Positions 32,511 to 41,403 of a stretch of DNA of 64,000 nucleotides are shown here, piece by piece. The stretch comes from Rhodovulum sp. P5 (GTDB lineage Bacteria; Pseudomonadota; Alphaproteobacteria; Rhodobacterales; Rhodobacteraceae). The DNA is taken from positions 4,015,501 to 4,079,500 of the forward strand of contig NZ_CP015039.1 in the NCBI RefSeq assembly GCF_002079305.1, written 5' to 3'. The notes beneath the pieces were generated by a model. That model worked only from the letters and a program-made list of their open reading frames with translations, had not been told where the DNA came from and made no database searches. A program made the translations under genes and the position numbers. How positions within the stretch are numbered: the first letter of the stretch is position 1; every line of letters begins with the position of its first letter.

Positions 32511-33002
32511 TTAGCGGCGTGGCTCACCTAGGTCCGCGGCAGTCAGCCGAAAGGCCTGTCCAAAGCCCCCGTTCAGATGGCCGGAAAGCGGTTCGAACAG
32601 GACGAAGTGGAAATCGGCGAAATCCACGTAAAGCTGGGCCTTCGGTTGAAACGAGAGGTAGTGCGCGCGCATGTCAGCCCGCTCTGCGCTGTCGCGCGGG
32701 ATGAAGCTCGCCCGCGCCTGAACGGTCAGGCGGGGATGGGTCAGCGGATCGCCCTTGTCCCCCGGTTCCCCGACCATAAGCGAACAGAGCGGCGCTTGCC
32801 GAAGGGCGTGTGTATGGGGGGCCAAGTCGGAAATCAGCGTGATCGCGCCCGTGATCGACCCCGGTGCAAGCGCGATGCGTGTCACGAAGGGTGCCCCGTC
32901 CAGCAAAACGCCCAGCGCTGCGAACCGGGCATGTCCGATCAGTCGGGCCGCCAGATCCCGCGCCGCATCATCGGCTGGGCGGAACGGGTCCTTCGGCGGC
33001 AT
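32511..33002 (-). CDS. Pyridoxamine-oxidase-like FMN/heme protein
   Basis: A 163-residue split-barrel protein of the pyridoxamine 5'-phosphate oxidase-like / HugZ group. It starts RPADDAARDLAARLIGHARFAALGVL, followed by strands (APFVTRIAL, GAITLISDLAPHT) and a late DFADFHFVLFEPLSGHLNGGFGQAFRL segment. Members bind FMN or heme; the ligand cannot be decided by eye. It is the last gene of the lgt-midA-pgeF run, 31 bases after pgeF. Confidence 0.82.
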   Translation of the reverse strand: MPPKDPFRPADDAARDLAARLIGHARFAALGVLLDGAPFVTRIALAPGSITGAITLISDLAPHTHALRQAPLCSLMVGEPGDKGDPLTHPRLTVQARASFIPRDSAERADMRAHYLSFQPKAQLYVDFADFHFVLFEPLSGHLNGGFGQAFRLTAADLGEPRR

Positions 33003-33033
33003 CGCGATGTCCTTTCGGGCTGTGCCGGCTGGG

Positions 33034-33789
33034 TCAAAGCCGGATCGCCGAGATCAGCCGCCCGTAATCGACCTCGTGCTCATGCACGCTTCGGCGATAG
33101 GAAAAGAACCGTTCGGGATCGGAATAGGTGCAATGGCGCGTCCACGCGGCCTGTCCGATGCCGGCCTTGCGCAACCGCGCAAGGCTGTAGGCCGGCAGGT
33201 CGAACATCATCCGGTCGCCCTTGCCCGAGGCGAAGAACCGGCCGTTCTCGGCTGTCTCGTCCATGAAGGTTTCAAAGAACTCGGGCCCGACCTCATAGGC
33301 GCGCTGGCTGATCGTCGGGCCGATGATGGCAACCGTGTTGCCGCGGTTGGCGCCGAGCGTTTCCATCGCGTCGAGCGTGGCCTCAAGCACACCGCCAAGA
33401 GCGCCGCGCCAGCCCGCATGGGCGGCGCCCACGACACAGGCCTCCCGGTCGGCAAAAAGCACGGGCTGGCAATCGGCGGTCAGAACCGCAAGGGCAAGGC
33501 CCGGGCGCTTTGTCACAAGACCGTCTGCCCGTGGCAGTTCCGAAAGGGGCCCTTCGATCACGGCGACATCGGCGGAGTGGACCTGGTTGACCGTGATCAG
33601 GCGTTTGGCATCCAGCCCCAGCGACGCGGCGACCCGGGCGCGGTTGATGGCGACGACATTCGACTGGTCGGACGAGCCCCCGCCGCAATTCAGGCCCGAG
33701 AATATGCCAGAAGACGCCCCGCCGCGGCGGGTGAAAAAGCCGTGACGCATGGGGGACAATGCGTCCGAGGTCAGGATTTCGAGCGTCAT
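33034..33789 (-). CDS. pgeF: Peptidoglycan editing factor PgeF
   Basis: A 251-residue YfiH/laccase-domain protein. E. coli PgeF (YfiH) clips misplaced residues from peptidoglycan precursors; other members have purine nucleoside phosphorylase activity. Metal-site motifs are NQVHSADV, TADCQPVLFAD and GAAHAGWRGALGG. It overlaps midA by 4 bases. Confidence 0.92.
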   Translation of the reverse strand: MTLEILTSDALSPMRHGFFTRRGGASSGIFSGLNCGGGSSDQSNVVAINRARVAASLGLDAKRLITVNQVHSADVAVIEGPLSELPRADGLVTKRPGLALAVLTADCQPVLFADREACVVGAAHAGWRGALGGVLEATLDAMETLGANRGNTVAIIGPTISQRAYEVGPEFFETFMDETAENGRFFASGKGDRMMFDLPAYSLARLRKAGIGQAAWTRHCTYSDPERFFSYRRSVHEHEVDYGRLISAIRL

Positions 33790-34850
33790 GGGTCGGCTCC
33801 GGGCGGGGGTGGACTGCCCTTTGGTGTCAGCGCGAGAATCTTGAAGAGCGTTCCCATTTCCTGTGGGTGGGTCAAGCGGCGATGTGCGGCAATATGACTT
33901 TCGAGGGCCGCGCCGGTCATCCCACGGGCGAGAATTTGCGCGCGCTGCGTGATGCCAAGCCGTTCGAGAAACACCCCTTGAGCGGTCATGGCACTCACCC
34001 GCACGTCTGTCGCAGCCTTTGCCAGCGCCTCGAAATCGACATGGGCGGTCAGATCGGCGGCGCCGGGATTGTCCAGCGGCGGTTCGGGGCGGTGCTGGCG
34101 CACGGCCTGCAACGTGTCACCGTATGATCGCCACCCGCCATAGTCGGCAATCAGCGCCGCCCCGCCGTGGATGGCGATGCGCCTTGCGACTTCTGCCATA
34201 ATGGGTTGGGCCGCGGGGCAGGTTTCGACCAGATCGCCGGGCGCGGTGTCGTCAAGGCGATGGTCAAGCTGCGCCAGAGGGGCAGGGGCGGACAGACCAA
34301 AGCCCAGATGGTCGTCGACAATGCCGACCTGACGTTCGCGCCAGCCTGCGGGATCGCGTTGGAACTGGCGGATCGGAAGGGCGTCGAAGAACTCGTTCGC
34401 GACCAGCAGGAGGGGAGCGTCTGGCAAGTCCTCCGGCCGGTCGAGCCATGTGATGTCATGGCCGTCAAGGGTCTGCCGCTGCACGGCGCGCAAGGCGGGG
34501 GAGGCCTCGACCAGATGAACATGCGCGGCGTCGTGAAATCCGGGCAGGGCCTTTGTCGCGCGCAGGATATCCGCCATCAGCGTGCCGCGCCCCGGCCCCA
34601 GTTCGGCAAGTGTCACACGGGCCGGGGCGCCCTGATCCAGCCAGACCTGTGCCAGCCACAGGCCAAGCAGTTCGCCGAACATCTGGCTGATTTCCGGGGC
34701 CGTGGTGAAATCCCCCGCCGCGCCGAACGGGTCGCGGGTTGAGTAGTAGCCATGCTCGGGGTGCAACAGGCACTCCCCCATGAACTCGGCGACAGTGATC
34801 GGACCGGTCGCGGCAATTCGCCGGGAAAGTAGCTTCGCCAGTGGTGTCAT
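33786..34850 (-). CDS. MidA/NDUFAF7-family methyltransferase
   Basis: A 354-residue class I SAM-dependent methyltransferase homologous to NDUFAF7/MidA, which methylates an arginine of a complex I subunit in mitochondria. Diagnostic stretches are the N-terminal GPITVAEFMGECLLHPEHGYY, GDFTTAPEISQMFGELLGLW and the SAM-site ELGPGRGTLMADILR. It overlaps lgt and pgeF by 4 bases each, forming a tight operon. Confidence 0.9.
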   Translation of the reverse strand: MTPLAKLLSRRIAATGPITVAEFMGECLLHPEHGYYSTRDPFGAAGDFTTAPEISQMFGELLGLWLAQVWLDQGAPARVTLAELGPGRGTLMADILRATKALPGFHDAAHVHLVEASPALRAVQRQTLDGHDITWLDRPEDLPDAPLLLVANEFFDALPIRQFQRDPAGWRERQVGIVDDHLGFGLSAPAPLAQLDHRLDDTAPGDLVETCPAAQPIMAEVARRIAIHGGAALIADYGGWRSYGDTLQAVRQHRPEPPLDNPGAADLTAHVDFEALAKAATDVRVSAMTAQGVFLERLGITQRAQILARGMTGAALESHIAAHRRLTHPQEMGTLFKILALTPKGSPPPPGADP

Positions 34851-35737
34851 GTCCGCCGAAAGCGTGCGGTGGCGATGAAGGCGAGCCCCAGAACGATCAG
34901 CGGTATCGACAAAAGCTGGCCCTGCGTCAGACCGGCGCCCTGCCAGTGCACTGCATAGCCCATCGGGTTATCGGGGCTGACGAACTGGAAATCGGCCTGC
35001 CGGAAGAACTCCACGAAGATGCGTCCTATGCCATAGCCGAGGAAGAACACCCCCGCGATGAAACCGGGCCGTTTCAGCGCATCGCGCCGCAGGACCAGCC
35101 ACAGGATCACCGCGCCAAGGACCAGCCCTTCCAGCGTTGCCTCGTATAGCTGCGAGGGGTGGCGCGCGCAGGGGACCTGATCCCAGCCGGGGCAGAACTG
35201 GGCAAGATCGCCCGGAAAGACCATTGCCCAGGGCACATCGGACGGGCGGCCCCACAGCTCGGCATTGATGAAATTGGCCAAACGTCCGAACAGCAGGCCC
35301 TGTGGGGCGGCTATGGCCAGCGCGTCGGAGGCGGACAGCAGCGGGATATCGTGTTTCCGCGTGAACATAATCAGCGCCAGCATCACGCCCAGAAGGCCGC
35401 CGTGAAAGGCCATGCCGCCATGCCAGAGCATCGGGATTTCCCAAGGATGCGACAGGTAGTAGCCGGGCTTGTAGAAGATCACGAATCCCAGCCGGCCTCC
35501 GAGAATCACGCCAAGGATGATCCAGGTCAGCAACTGTTCCACCTGGGCGGCCGTCATCGGCGCGCGGTTTTCCGGCCACAGCTTGGCGTGGTTGACGAGC
35601 ATAACGACCAAGCGCCAGCCGATCACGATCCCCGCGATATAGGCCAGCGCATACCAGCGCAGCGCAAACTCCAGCCCGAGCACGGAAATCGCGAAGATCT
35701 CGGGGTCGAGGTCGGGGAATTGCAGGACGGCTTGCAT
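34847..35737 (-). CDS. lgt: Prolipoprotein diacylglyceryl transferase
   Basis: A 296-residue inner-membrane enzyme transferring diacylglycerol to the lipobox cysteine of prolipoproteins. There are about seven membrane helices; the Lgt signature GRLANFINAELWGRPSDVPW (about residues 149-168) and the downstream RHPSQLYEATLEG are intact. It is the first gene of lgt-midA-pgeF and is divergent from ubiK. Confidence 0.96.
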   Translation of the reverse strand: MQAVLQFPDLDPEIFAISVLGLEFALRWYALAYIAGIVIGWRLVVMLVNHAKLWPENRAPMTAAQVEQLLTWIILGVILGGRLGFVIFYKPGYYLSHPWEIPMLWHGGMAFHGGLLGVMLALIMFTRKHDIPLLSASDALAIAAPQGLLFGRLANFINAELWGRPSDVPWAMVFPGDLAQFCPGWDQVPCARHPSQLYEATLEGLVLGAVILWLVLRRDALKRPGFIAGVFFLGYGIGRIFVEFFRQADFQFVSPDNPMGYAVHWQGAGLTQGQLLSIPLIVLGLAFIATARFRRT

Positions 35738-35834
35738 GGCGGCACTCTGTTGGTTGGTTCAGCGGCGAAGTCAACCTTGAGGTCACTCCGCCTGCGCGCC
35801 ATATAGACGGGGAATGTAAATCCCAGAGGCCGAA

Positions 35835-36077
35835 ATGCAGACCAAGAGCAAATTTCTCGACGACATGTCGAAACTGATGACCAATGCGATGGGCGTGGCC
35901 CAGGGCGCGAAGGACGAAGCAGAGACCGCGATGAAAAGCATGGTCGACCGCTGGCTGGCCGATCGCGATTTCGTCACGCGTGAGGAATTCGACGCGGTTC
36001 GCGCGATGGCGCAGAAGGCGCGTGAGGAAAACGAGGCACTGAAATCCCGGATCGAGGCCCTGGAAGCGGGCCGGTAA
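35835..36077 (+). CDS. ubiK: UbiK/BMFP-family accessory factor
   Basis: An 80-residue amphipathic, coiled-coil protein of the UbiK (BMFP) family, which binds lipids and stimulates ubiquinone synthesis and interacts with the Ubi complex. The conserved core WLADRDFVTREEFDAVRAMAQKAREENEALKSRIEALE is present. The symbol is by family; direct function in this lineage is inferred. Confidence 0.85.
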   Translation: MQTKSKFLDDMSKLMTNAMGVAQGAKDEAETAMKSMVDRWLADRDFVTREEFDAVRAMAQKAREENEALKSRIEALEAGR

Positions 36078-36372
36078 GGTCCGCACGGGTCCGGGCGCCG
36101 CGCCGGGCGCGATGGCAAAGGTGCCCGATTCCGACTTCGGCTGTCAGCCGGGTCTGGCATATCCGACGTCGCCGCAAGGATCGCTCAGGCGGGGTCCGAA
36201 CCCGGACCTCGAAACAGGCGTCGGTTGGATCTGCGCGTCTAAATGCCGACCGCTGCTAATCGACCTTCGTCCGCGGATCGAAATCAACGCCGGGGCATGA
36301 GGCGCGCGCACCGGATCGAAACCAGAGTCATCCGCTCTCCCGGCCTGTGACGTTTCCAGACGTCCGCGTCGT
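36078..36372. other. Intergenic stretch without a clear gene
   Basis: 295 bases between ubiK and the unknown minus-strand gene. Short overlapping frames exist on both strands but none has coding character, and a TCCGAACCCGGA block that recalls a T-arm lacks the rest of a tRNA. I see nothing further that I can support. Confidence 0.3.
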
Positions 36373-36807
36373 TCAGGCCGCGTGGCGCGGTTTTGAGCGA
36401 GGCGCGGCGATCCCGAGTTCGGCAAAGAACTTCGACAGTTGCACCTGCAAAACCCACGGCACATCGCTGAGCTTCACGGCTTCGAATTCCGGGCCGGTAT
36501 TTGCGTCGTTGAGACCACGGCTGATCTGCTCTGCATGCAGGCGGGAGCCGGAGCTCTGCATGATTCTGAAGCATCCATCCTCGGTAGAACTGGCGACAAG
36601 CCAGGCATGGTCGGGTTGGAGCGTGCCCGATGAAATCAGCCAGCGCAGCGTGTTGGTGTCGTGAAAACGCGGGCGGAAGATGACTTCCTCTTCGCCGGCT
36701 GCATTACCGTTCTGCCGCTCATAGCGCGTCGGGGTCCGGCTGCCGCCGCGATATGCGTTCGACGTCGTCGGAGTGTTCCGGGTCGGGGCGTTTGGGTGTT
36801 TCTGCAT
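36373..36807 (-). CDS. Unknown 144-residue protein
   Basis: Not recognised. The reading frame has a codon pattern rich in G/C third positions like the surrounding genes, while the competing frames do not. The first ~35 residues are basic, Thr/Asn/Pro-rich and probably disordered (or the true start is later). The core, from about residue 43, reads FRPRFHDTNTLRWLISSGT with an aromatic HAWLVASSTEDG strand and a C-terminal KFFAELGIAAPRSKPRHAA. No signal peptide or membrane helix. It is isolated in a sparse 1.3-kb region. Confidence 0.5.
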   Translation of the reverse strand: MQKHPNAPTRNTPTTSNAYRGGSRTPTRYERQNGNAAGEEEVIFRPRFHDTNTLRWLISSGTLQPDHAWLVASSTEDGCFRIMQSSGSRLHAEQISRGLNDANTGPEFEAVKLSDVPWVLQVQLSKFFAELGIAAPRSKPRHAA

Positions 36808-37362
36808 CGCGTGTGTCTTTCACATCTTGTTGCATGGGACGGCTGCGAAACTCGACGATGAAATTTCCGCCGTCTTTTAAGTGAATAGACCCTGAATGCA
36901 GGCATCGTAGGGCAGAAAACGGCGGAATTCTGGGCCTTTCCTAGGCCGGGGCCCGGTTGGAGAGGCTGCCATGACACAGTCCCGCATCCCGTTTCCGTAA
37001 GGGTTTGTCAGGATCTTTCTGCTGATTGTCCGGCGGGGGCGTGTCTGCCAGGGCGCAGACATGTGCAGTTCTCCGCGGCCGTCCGTGCATGTGAGTCGGC
37101 GATGGTGCGAAGATGCGTCGGGGGCACGGGCGATCAGGGGCGCGGTCGTGACGGCGTTCTGGGCGCAGCCGACGAAATGTCGGAGATATCCCCAGATATA
37201 GGGGGTGGCGGAACCGCCGTTACAAAAATTACGCTTTACACGTTGGGTCTTTGACCGCACCATATCTAGTAAGGGTCGGGAAATAGTTAACCAGACCTTC
37301 GAGCGGGCACCTAAGCCTTGTGGGCTGCCAAATGCACAAGGCAACAACAAGAGAGGCCGGGC
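36808..37362. other. Sparse intergenic region
   Basis: About 555 bases without a convincing gene. A 9-base inverted repeat (TTCCGCCGT at 36865-36873 and ACGGCGGAA at 36919-36927) and a GC hairpin near 36936-36958 are present. A 157-residue minus-strand frame overlaps it but has no coding character. It should contain the promoter of the YbjN-like gene, but I see no clean -35/-10 pair. Confidence 0.3.
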
Positions 37363-37866
37363 ATGTCACTATCCGAAGACTTCCTGCACAGCGACGATCT
37401 TCACCCCATCGATATCGTCGAGCACTTGGCCGAGTACCGCGAATGGGACTTTGACCGGGTTGCCGACGACCAGATCGCGATGGCGGTCGAGGGGCAGTGG
37501 CGGACTTATTCGATCACCCTTGCCTGGTCCGGCCATGACGAGATGCTTCGCCTTATTTGCACCTTCGAGATGGAGCCGCCCGAAGACAGGCTTCCGACTC
37601 TCTATGAGACACTGAATCAGACCAACGACCTGTGCTGGGCCGGGGCATTCACCTTCTGGGCAGAGCAACGGTTGATGGTCTGGCGGCACGGTTTGATCCT
37701 GTCCGGCGACCAGCCGGCGGGTCCGGAGCAGATCGAGCGGATGATCGCGGCGGCCGTGGGCACGTCTGAACGGTTCTATCCGGCGTTTCAGCTTGTCTGC
37801 TGGGGTGACCGGTCGCCCGCAGATGCCTTGCAGGTCGCCATTGCAGAGGCTTACGGGCGCGCCTAA
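37363..37866 (+). CDS. YbjN-domain protein
   Basis: A 167-residue protein with a YbjN (type III secretion chaperone-like) fold, recognised from HPIDIVEHLAEYREWDFDRVADDQI, LRLICTFEMEPPEDRLPTLYETLNQTND and ERMIAAAVGTSERFYPAFQLVCWG. Family members are putative sensory-transduction or chaperone proteins with no fixed function. The ATG at 37363 follows an AGAGG ribosome-binding site. It lies 32 bases before proC and is usually found next to proC in Rhodobacterales. Confidence 0.85.
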   Translation: MSLSEDFLHSDDLHPIDIVEHLAEYREWDFDRVADDQIAMAVEGQWRTYSITLAWSGHDEMLRLICTFEMEPPEDRLPTLYETLNQTNDLCWAGAFTFWAEQRLMVWRHGLILSGDQPAGPEQIERMIAAAVGTSERFYPAFQLVCWGDRSPADALQVAIAEAYGRA

Positions 37867-37898
37867 CCTCCGCCCCCTAAAGGTTGAAGGGGGATCAG

Positions 37899-38720
37899 AT
37901 GAATATGGACGATCTTGCAGCCCGGGGCATGGTTCTGCTGGGCTGTGGCAAGATGGGCGGGGCCATGCTTCAGGGCTGGCTGTCAGGCGGATTGCCCGCA
38001 GCATCGGTTTGGGTGGTCGATCCGCACCCGTCCGACTGGGTAGAGGCGCAGGCAGAGGATGGTCTGCATCTGAACACGGCCTTGCCGGAGTCACCCGCCG
38101 TCGTGCTGTTGGCGGTGAAACCCCAGATGATGGACGCGGCGCTGCCGCAGGTGGCCGCGTTTGCGGATGGGCGGACGATCTTCCTGTCGGTTGCCGCGGG
38201 CAAGACGCTTGACTATTTCGCCGCCGGGTTGGGCGAGGCCGCCCCCGTGATCCGCGCCATGCCGAACACGCCCGCCGCCATCGGGCGCGGCATGACGGCG
38301 ATCATCGGCAATGAAAAGGTGGATGAGGCAGGGCTTGCGCTGGCCGAGTCGCTGCTGTCCGCCGTGGGCCAGACGGTCCGGCTGGAAACCGAGGATCAGA
38401 TGGATGCGGTCACCGCGGTTTCCGGCTCCGGTCCCGCTTACGTCTTTCACCTGATCGAAACGCTTGCCGCCGCCGGAGAGGCCCAAGGCTTGTCGCCCGA
38501 AATCGCCATGAAACTGGCCAAGGCAACGGTCGGCGGGGCCGGCCAACTGGCTGAGGACGCCGCCGAAGACCCGGCCCAGTTGCGGGTCAACGTCACATCT
38601 CCGGGCGGCACGACCGCCGCGGCGCTTGAGGTCTTGATGGACGCCGAAACCGGTTTCCCGGCGCTTCTGACCCGCGCCGTTGCCGCCGCCGCAGACCGCA
38701 GCCGGGAGTTGGGCAAATGA
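37899..38720 (+). CDS. proC: Pyrroline-5-carboxylate reductase
   Basis: A 273-residue NAD(P)H enzyme for the last step of proline synthesis. The N-terminal Rossmann motif is [11 protein letters not shown]; the conserved [19 protein letters not shown] segment and the C-terminal [19 protein letters not shown] signature are present. The ATG at 37899 ([10 protein letters not shown]) follows GAAGGGGG; a TTG five codons earlier lies inside the ribosome-binding site. It overlaps csaA by 4 bases. Confidence 0.95.
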   Translation: MNMDDLAARGMVLLGCGKMGGAMLQGWLSGGLPAASVWVVDPHPSDWVEAQAEDGLHLNTALPESPAVVLLAVKPQMMDAALPQVAAFADGRTIFLSVAAGKTLDYFAAGLGEAAPVIRAMPNTPAAIGRGMTAIIGNEKVDEAGLALAESLLSAVGQTVRLETEDQMDAVTAVSGSGPAYVFHLIETLAAAGEAQGLSPEIAMKLAKATVGGAGQLAEDAAEDPAQLRVNVTSPGGTTAAALEVLMDAETGFPALLTRAVAAAADRSRELGK

Positions 38721-39055
38721 CCGAGATCAGTTTCGACGATTTCCTGAAGGTCGATATCCGCGTCGGGCAGATCATCCGCGCCGAACCCTATCCCGAGGCG
38801 CGAAAGCCCGCGATCAAGCTGTGGGTCGATTTCGGCCCCGAGATCGGGGAAAAGAAGAGCTCTGCCCAGATCACCGCGCATTACACGCCCGAAGACCTGC
38901 CCGGGAAGCGCGTGCTTGGCGTGGTCAATTTCCCGCCCCGGCAGATCGGCAAGTTCCTGTCGGAGGTTCTGGTCCTTGGCCTGCCGGATGAAGACGGTGA
39001 AGTCGTGCTGATCACGCCCGACAAGGATGTGCCGGTAGGCGGGCGGATGTTCTGA
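38717..39055 (+). CDS. csaA: CsaA-like tRNA-binding protein
   Basis: A 112-residue OB-fold protein of the CsaA family, reported to bind tRNA and act as an export-related chaperone in Bacillus. The [23 protein letters not shown] start, the [31 protein letters not shown] middle and the terminal [15 protein letters not shown] are diagnostic. It overlaps proC (ATGA). A GC repeat followed by TTTTT near 39060-39075 may end the transcript. Confidence 0.9.
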   Translation: MTEISFDDFLKVDIRVGQIIRAEPYPEARKPAIKLWVDFGPEIGEKKSSAQITAHYTPEDLPGKRVLGVVNFPPRQIGKFLSEVLVLGLPDEDGEVVLITPDKDVPVGGRMF

Positions 39056-39074
39056 CGCGGCGCGCGGGTTTTTC

Positions 39075-39103
39075 TGGACACGACCGGGAATTCGGGCTAG
39101 GCG
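39075..39103 (+). promoter_or_regulatory. Putative promoter of argDF leader
   Basis: TGGACA and TAGGCG are spaced 17 bases apart. The expected transcription start is at or next to 39110, the ATG of the Arg-rich leader ORF, so that mRNA would begin at its start codon. The -10 is weak, so this is inference. Confidence 0.4.
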
Positions 39104-39109
39104 CGCCCC

Positions 39110-39169
39110 ATGACACTGAACGCACATACCTTGCGACCCCGGTTGCACCGACGCCGCCGCGCTGCCTGA
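39110..39169 (+). CDS. Arg-rich leader peptide of argDF
   Basis: A 19-residue ORF, MTLNAHTLRPRLHRRRRAA, with six Arg codons including four in a row (CGA CGC CGC CGC), located 105 bases before argD. It has no ribosome-binding site, but the predicted transcription start coincides with its ATG, as for the leaderless trpL peptide of Sinorhizobium. A terminator-like hairpin with a T-tract follows 12 bases after the stop. Together they look like a translation-coupled attenuator sensing arginyl-tRNA. I know of no described example at argDF; this is a prediction. Confidence 0.6.
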   Translation: MTLNAHTLRPRLHRRRRAA

Positions 39170-39181
39170 CAGGCCGCCGGT

Positions 39182-39206
39182 CGCGTGCGTCCACGCGTCT
39201 CTTTTT
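39182..39206 (+). terminator. Attenuator hairpin upstream of argD
   Basis: CGCGTG-CGTC-CACGCG forms a 6-bp stem with a 4-base loop and is followed directly by TCTCTTTTT, a proper intrinsic terminator, 68 bases ahead of argD. Its position after an Arg-rich mini-ORF suggests conditional termination controlled by ribosome stalling. Confidence 0.6.
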
Positions 39207-39273
39207 CCCATCGTTGACTTGAACCTGCACCTGGGGCACCCCTAGGTCTTCCGATCCGAAGGATATCCGACCG

Positions 39274-40464
39274 ATGATCCCGTCCGTCCTGCCGACCTAC
39301 AACCGCGCGCCGCTGTCATTCGAGCGGGGCGAAGGCACATGGCTTATCGCGACGGACGGCCGCCGATACCTCGATTTCGGGGCCGGGATCGCGGTGAACG
39401 CCTTGGGCCATGCGCATCCGGCGCTGATCGCGGCACTGACGGAACAGGCGGGCAAGCTGTGGCATCTGTCGAACCTCTACGAGATTCCCGAACAGACCGC
39501 GCTGGCCGAGGCGTTGGTGGTGCAGACCTTTGCCGACACCGCCTTTTTCACCAATTCCGGGACCGAGGCCTGCGAACTGGCCGTCAAGATGGCCCGGAAA
39601 TACTGGTATGAGAAAGGCCAGCCGGACCGCGTGAATATCGTGACCTTTTCCGGTGCGTTCCACGGCCGGTCCTCGGCGGCCATCGCCGCGGCGGGGTCGG
39701 AGAAGATGACCAAGGGCTTCGGCCCGCTTCTTCCGGGTTTCGTTCATCTGCCCTTTGGCGCGCATGATGCGGTTCTGAACAACGCCATCGACGACACGGT
39801 GGCGGCGATCCTGATCGAGCCGGTGCAGGGCGAGGGCGGTATCCGCCCGTTGCCCGATGTCTGCCTGAAAGGCTTGCGCGATCTCTGCGATGAATGTGGG
39901 ACGCTGTTGATCTTTGATGAAGTGCAATGCGGCATGGGCCGGACGGGCAAGCTTTTCGCCCATGAATGGGCGGGTGTCGCGCCCGACATCATGATGGTGG
40001 CCAAGGGCATCGGCGGGGGCTTCCCGCTGGGTGCCGTTCTGGCGACCGAGGACGCCGCCAGCGGCATGACCGCGGGCACCCATGGCTCCACCTACGGGGG
40101 CAATCCGCTGGCCTGCGCGGTGGGCAAGACGGTTCTGGATATCGTGGCCGACCCGGCCTTTCTGGACGAGGTGAACCGCAAGGCAGGGCTTTTCCGCCAG
40201 CGGCTGGAGGGGCTGGTTGCCAGTCATCCGGACGTGTTCGAACTGGTGCGCGGGTCCGGGCTGATGCTGGGGCTGAAATGCAAGGTCACGAACACGGATG
40301 TCGTGCAGGCGGGTTATGACCGGCAGCTCTTGACGGTGCCGGCGGCCGACAACGTGGTGCGGCTCTTGCCGCCTTTGACCGTGAGTGATGACGAGATTGC
40401 CGAGGCAGTGGCCCGGCTCGATGCCGCCGCGGCAACGCTGGCGCCGAAGGAGGCCGGGCAATGA
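39274..40464 (+). CDS. argD: Acetylornithine aminotransferase
   Basis: A 396-residue class III PLP-dependent aminotransferase of arginine (and lysine) synthesis. It has the N-terminal [17 protein letters not shown], the cofactor-site [16 protein letters not shown], the Asp motif [13 protein letters not shown] and the PLP lysine in [15 protein letters not shown] (about residue 245). It overlaps argF by 4 bases. The leader carries a possible arginine attenuator. Confidence 0.96.
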   Translation: MIPSVLPTYNRAPLSFERGEGTWLIATDGRRYLDFGAGIAVNALGHAHPALIAALTEQAGKLWHLSNLYEIPEQTALAEALVVQTFADTAFFTNSGTEACELAVKMARKYWYEKGQPDRVNIVTFSGAFHGRSSAAIAAAGSEKMTKGFGPLLPGFVHLPFGAHDAVLNNAIDDTVAAILIEPVQGEGGIRPLPDVCLKGLRDLCDECGTLLIFDEVQCGMGRTGKLFAHEWAGVAPDIMMVAKGIGGGFPLGAVLATEDAASGMTAGTHGSTYGGNPLACAVGKTVLDIVADPAFLDEVNRKAGLFRQRLEGLVASHPDVFELVRGSGLMLGLKCKVTNTDVVQAGYDRQLLTVPAADNVVRLLPPLTVSDDEIAEAVARLDAAAATLAPKEAGQ

Positions 40465-41387
40465 CCCATTTTCTGGACATCAACAAGACCGATCCCGGCG
40501 ATCTGCGGGGCATGATCGAACTGGCAAGGACGATGAAATCGGCCCGGGCCGGTCGCCCCAAGGGCGCTGTGGACGACGACCAACCCCTTTCGGGGCGCAT
40601 GGTCGCGCTGATCTTCGAGAAGCCGTCCACCCGGACGCGGGTGAGCTTTGATGTGGGCGTGCGCCAGATGGGCGGGCAGACCATGGTTCTGTCGGGCAGC
40701 GACATGCAATTGGGACATGGCGAGACCATCGCCGATACCGCCCGCGTCCTGTCCCGCTATGTCGACCTGATCATGATCCGGACGTTTGAGGAAGCCACGC
40801 TGCTGGAGATGGCGGAACATGCGTCTGTGCCGGTGATCAACGGTCTGACCAACCGCACCCATCCCTGCCAGATCATGGCCGATGTCATGACCTATGAGGA
40901 ACACCGGGGCAATATCGGCGGCCGCAAGGTGGTCTGGTCGGGGGACGGCAACAACGTCTTCGCCAGCTTTGCCCATGCGGCGGGGCAGTTCGGTTTCGAC
41001 CTGACCTTCACCGGCCCGCCGACGCTGGACCCGGAGATGGTTTTCGTCGAGGAGGCCCGGGCCAAGGGCGTGGCCGTGGAGATCGAGCGCGACCCGTTCA
41101 AGGCAGTTGCGGGCGCCGATCTGGTGGTGACGGATACATGGGTGTCGATGCACGACCCGCAATCGGCGCGGGAACGCCGGCACAACCAGTTGCGCCCCTA
41201 TCAGGTGAACGAACGTCTGATGGACGCGGCAAAACCCGATGCACTGTTCATGCATTGCCTGCCCGCCCATCGCGATGAGGAAGCGACCAGCGCGGTCATG
41301 GACGGGCCCCATTCGGTGATTTTTGACGAGGCCGAGAACCGCCTGCACGCGCAAAAGGCCGTCATGCGCTATTGTCTGGGGGTGTAG
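40461..41387 (+). CDS. argF: Ornithine carbamoyltransferase
   Basis: A 308-residue enzyme condensing ornithine with carbamoyl phosphate to citrulline. The carbamoyl-phosphate loop is [14 protein letters not shown]; the HPCQIMAD and the ornithine/catalytic [11 protein letters not shown] motifs are intact. argD-argF with 4-base overlap is the standard alphaproteobacterial pair. Its substrate carbamoyl phosphate comes from CarAB; carB is at 1.4-4.7 kb. Confidence 0.97.
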   Translation: MTHFLDINKTDPGDLRGMIELARTMKSARAGRPKGAVDDDQPLSGRMVALIFEKPSTRTRVSFDVGVRQMGGQTMVLSGSDMQLGHGETIADTARVLSRYVDLIMIRTFEEATLLEMAEHASVPVINGLTNRTHPCQIMADVMTYEEHRGNIGGRKVVWSGDGNNVFASFAHAAGQFGFDLTFTGPPTLDPEMVFVEEARAKGVAVEIERDPFKAVAGADLVVTDTWVSMHDPQSARERRHNQLRPYQVNERLMDAAKPDALFMHCLPAHRDEEATSAVMDGPHSVIFDEAENRLHAQKAVMRYCLGV

Positions 41388-41403
41388 GGGGCACTGCCCC
41401 CGC

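Noticed and set aside
36180..36215. Possible tRNA-like T-arm (GGGTCCGAACCCGGACC)
   Set aside because: No matching acceptor, D- or anticodon stem is found in the flanks, so it is most likely a chance GC hairpin.
36877..37350. Minus-strand 157-codon frame in the sparse region
   Set aside because: Mixed composition with no third-position GC bias and no plausible ribosome-binding site; judged non-coding.
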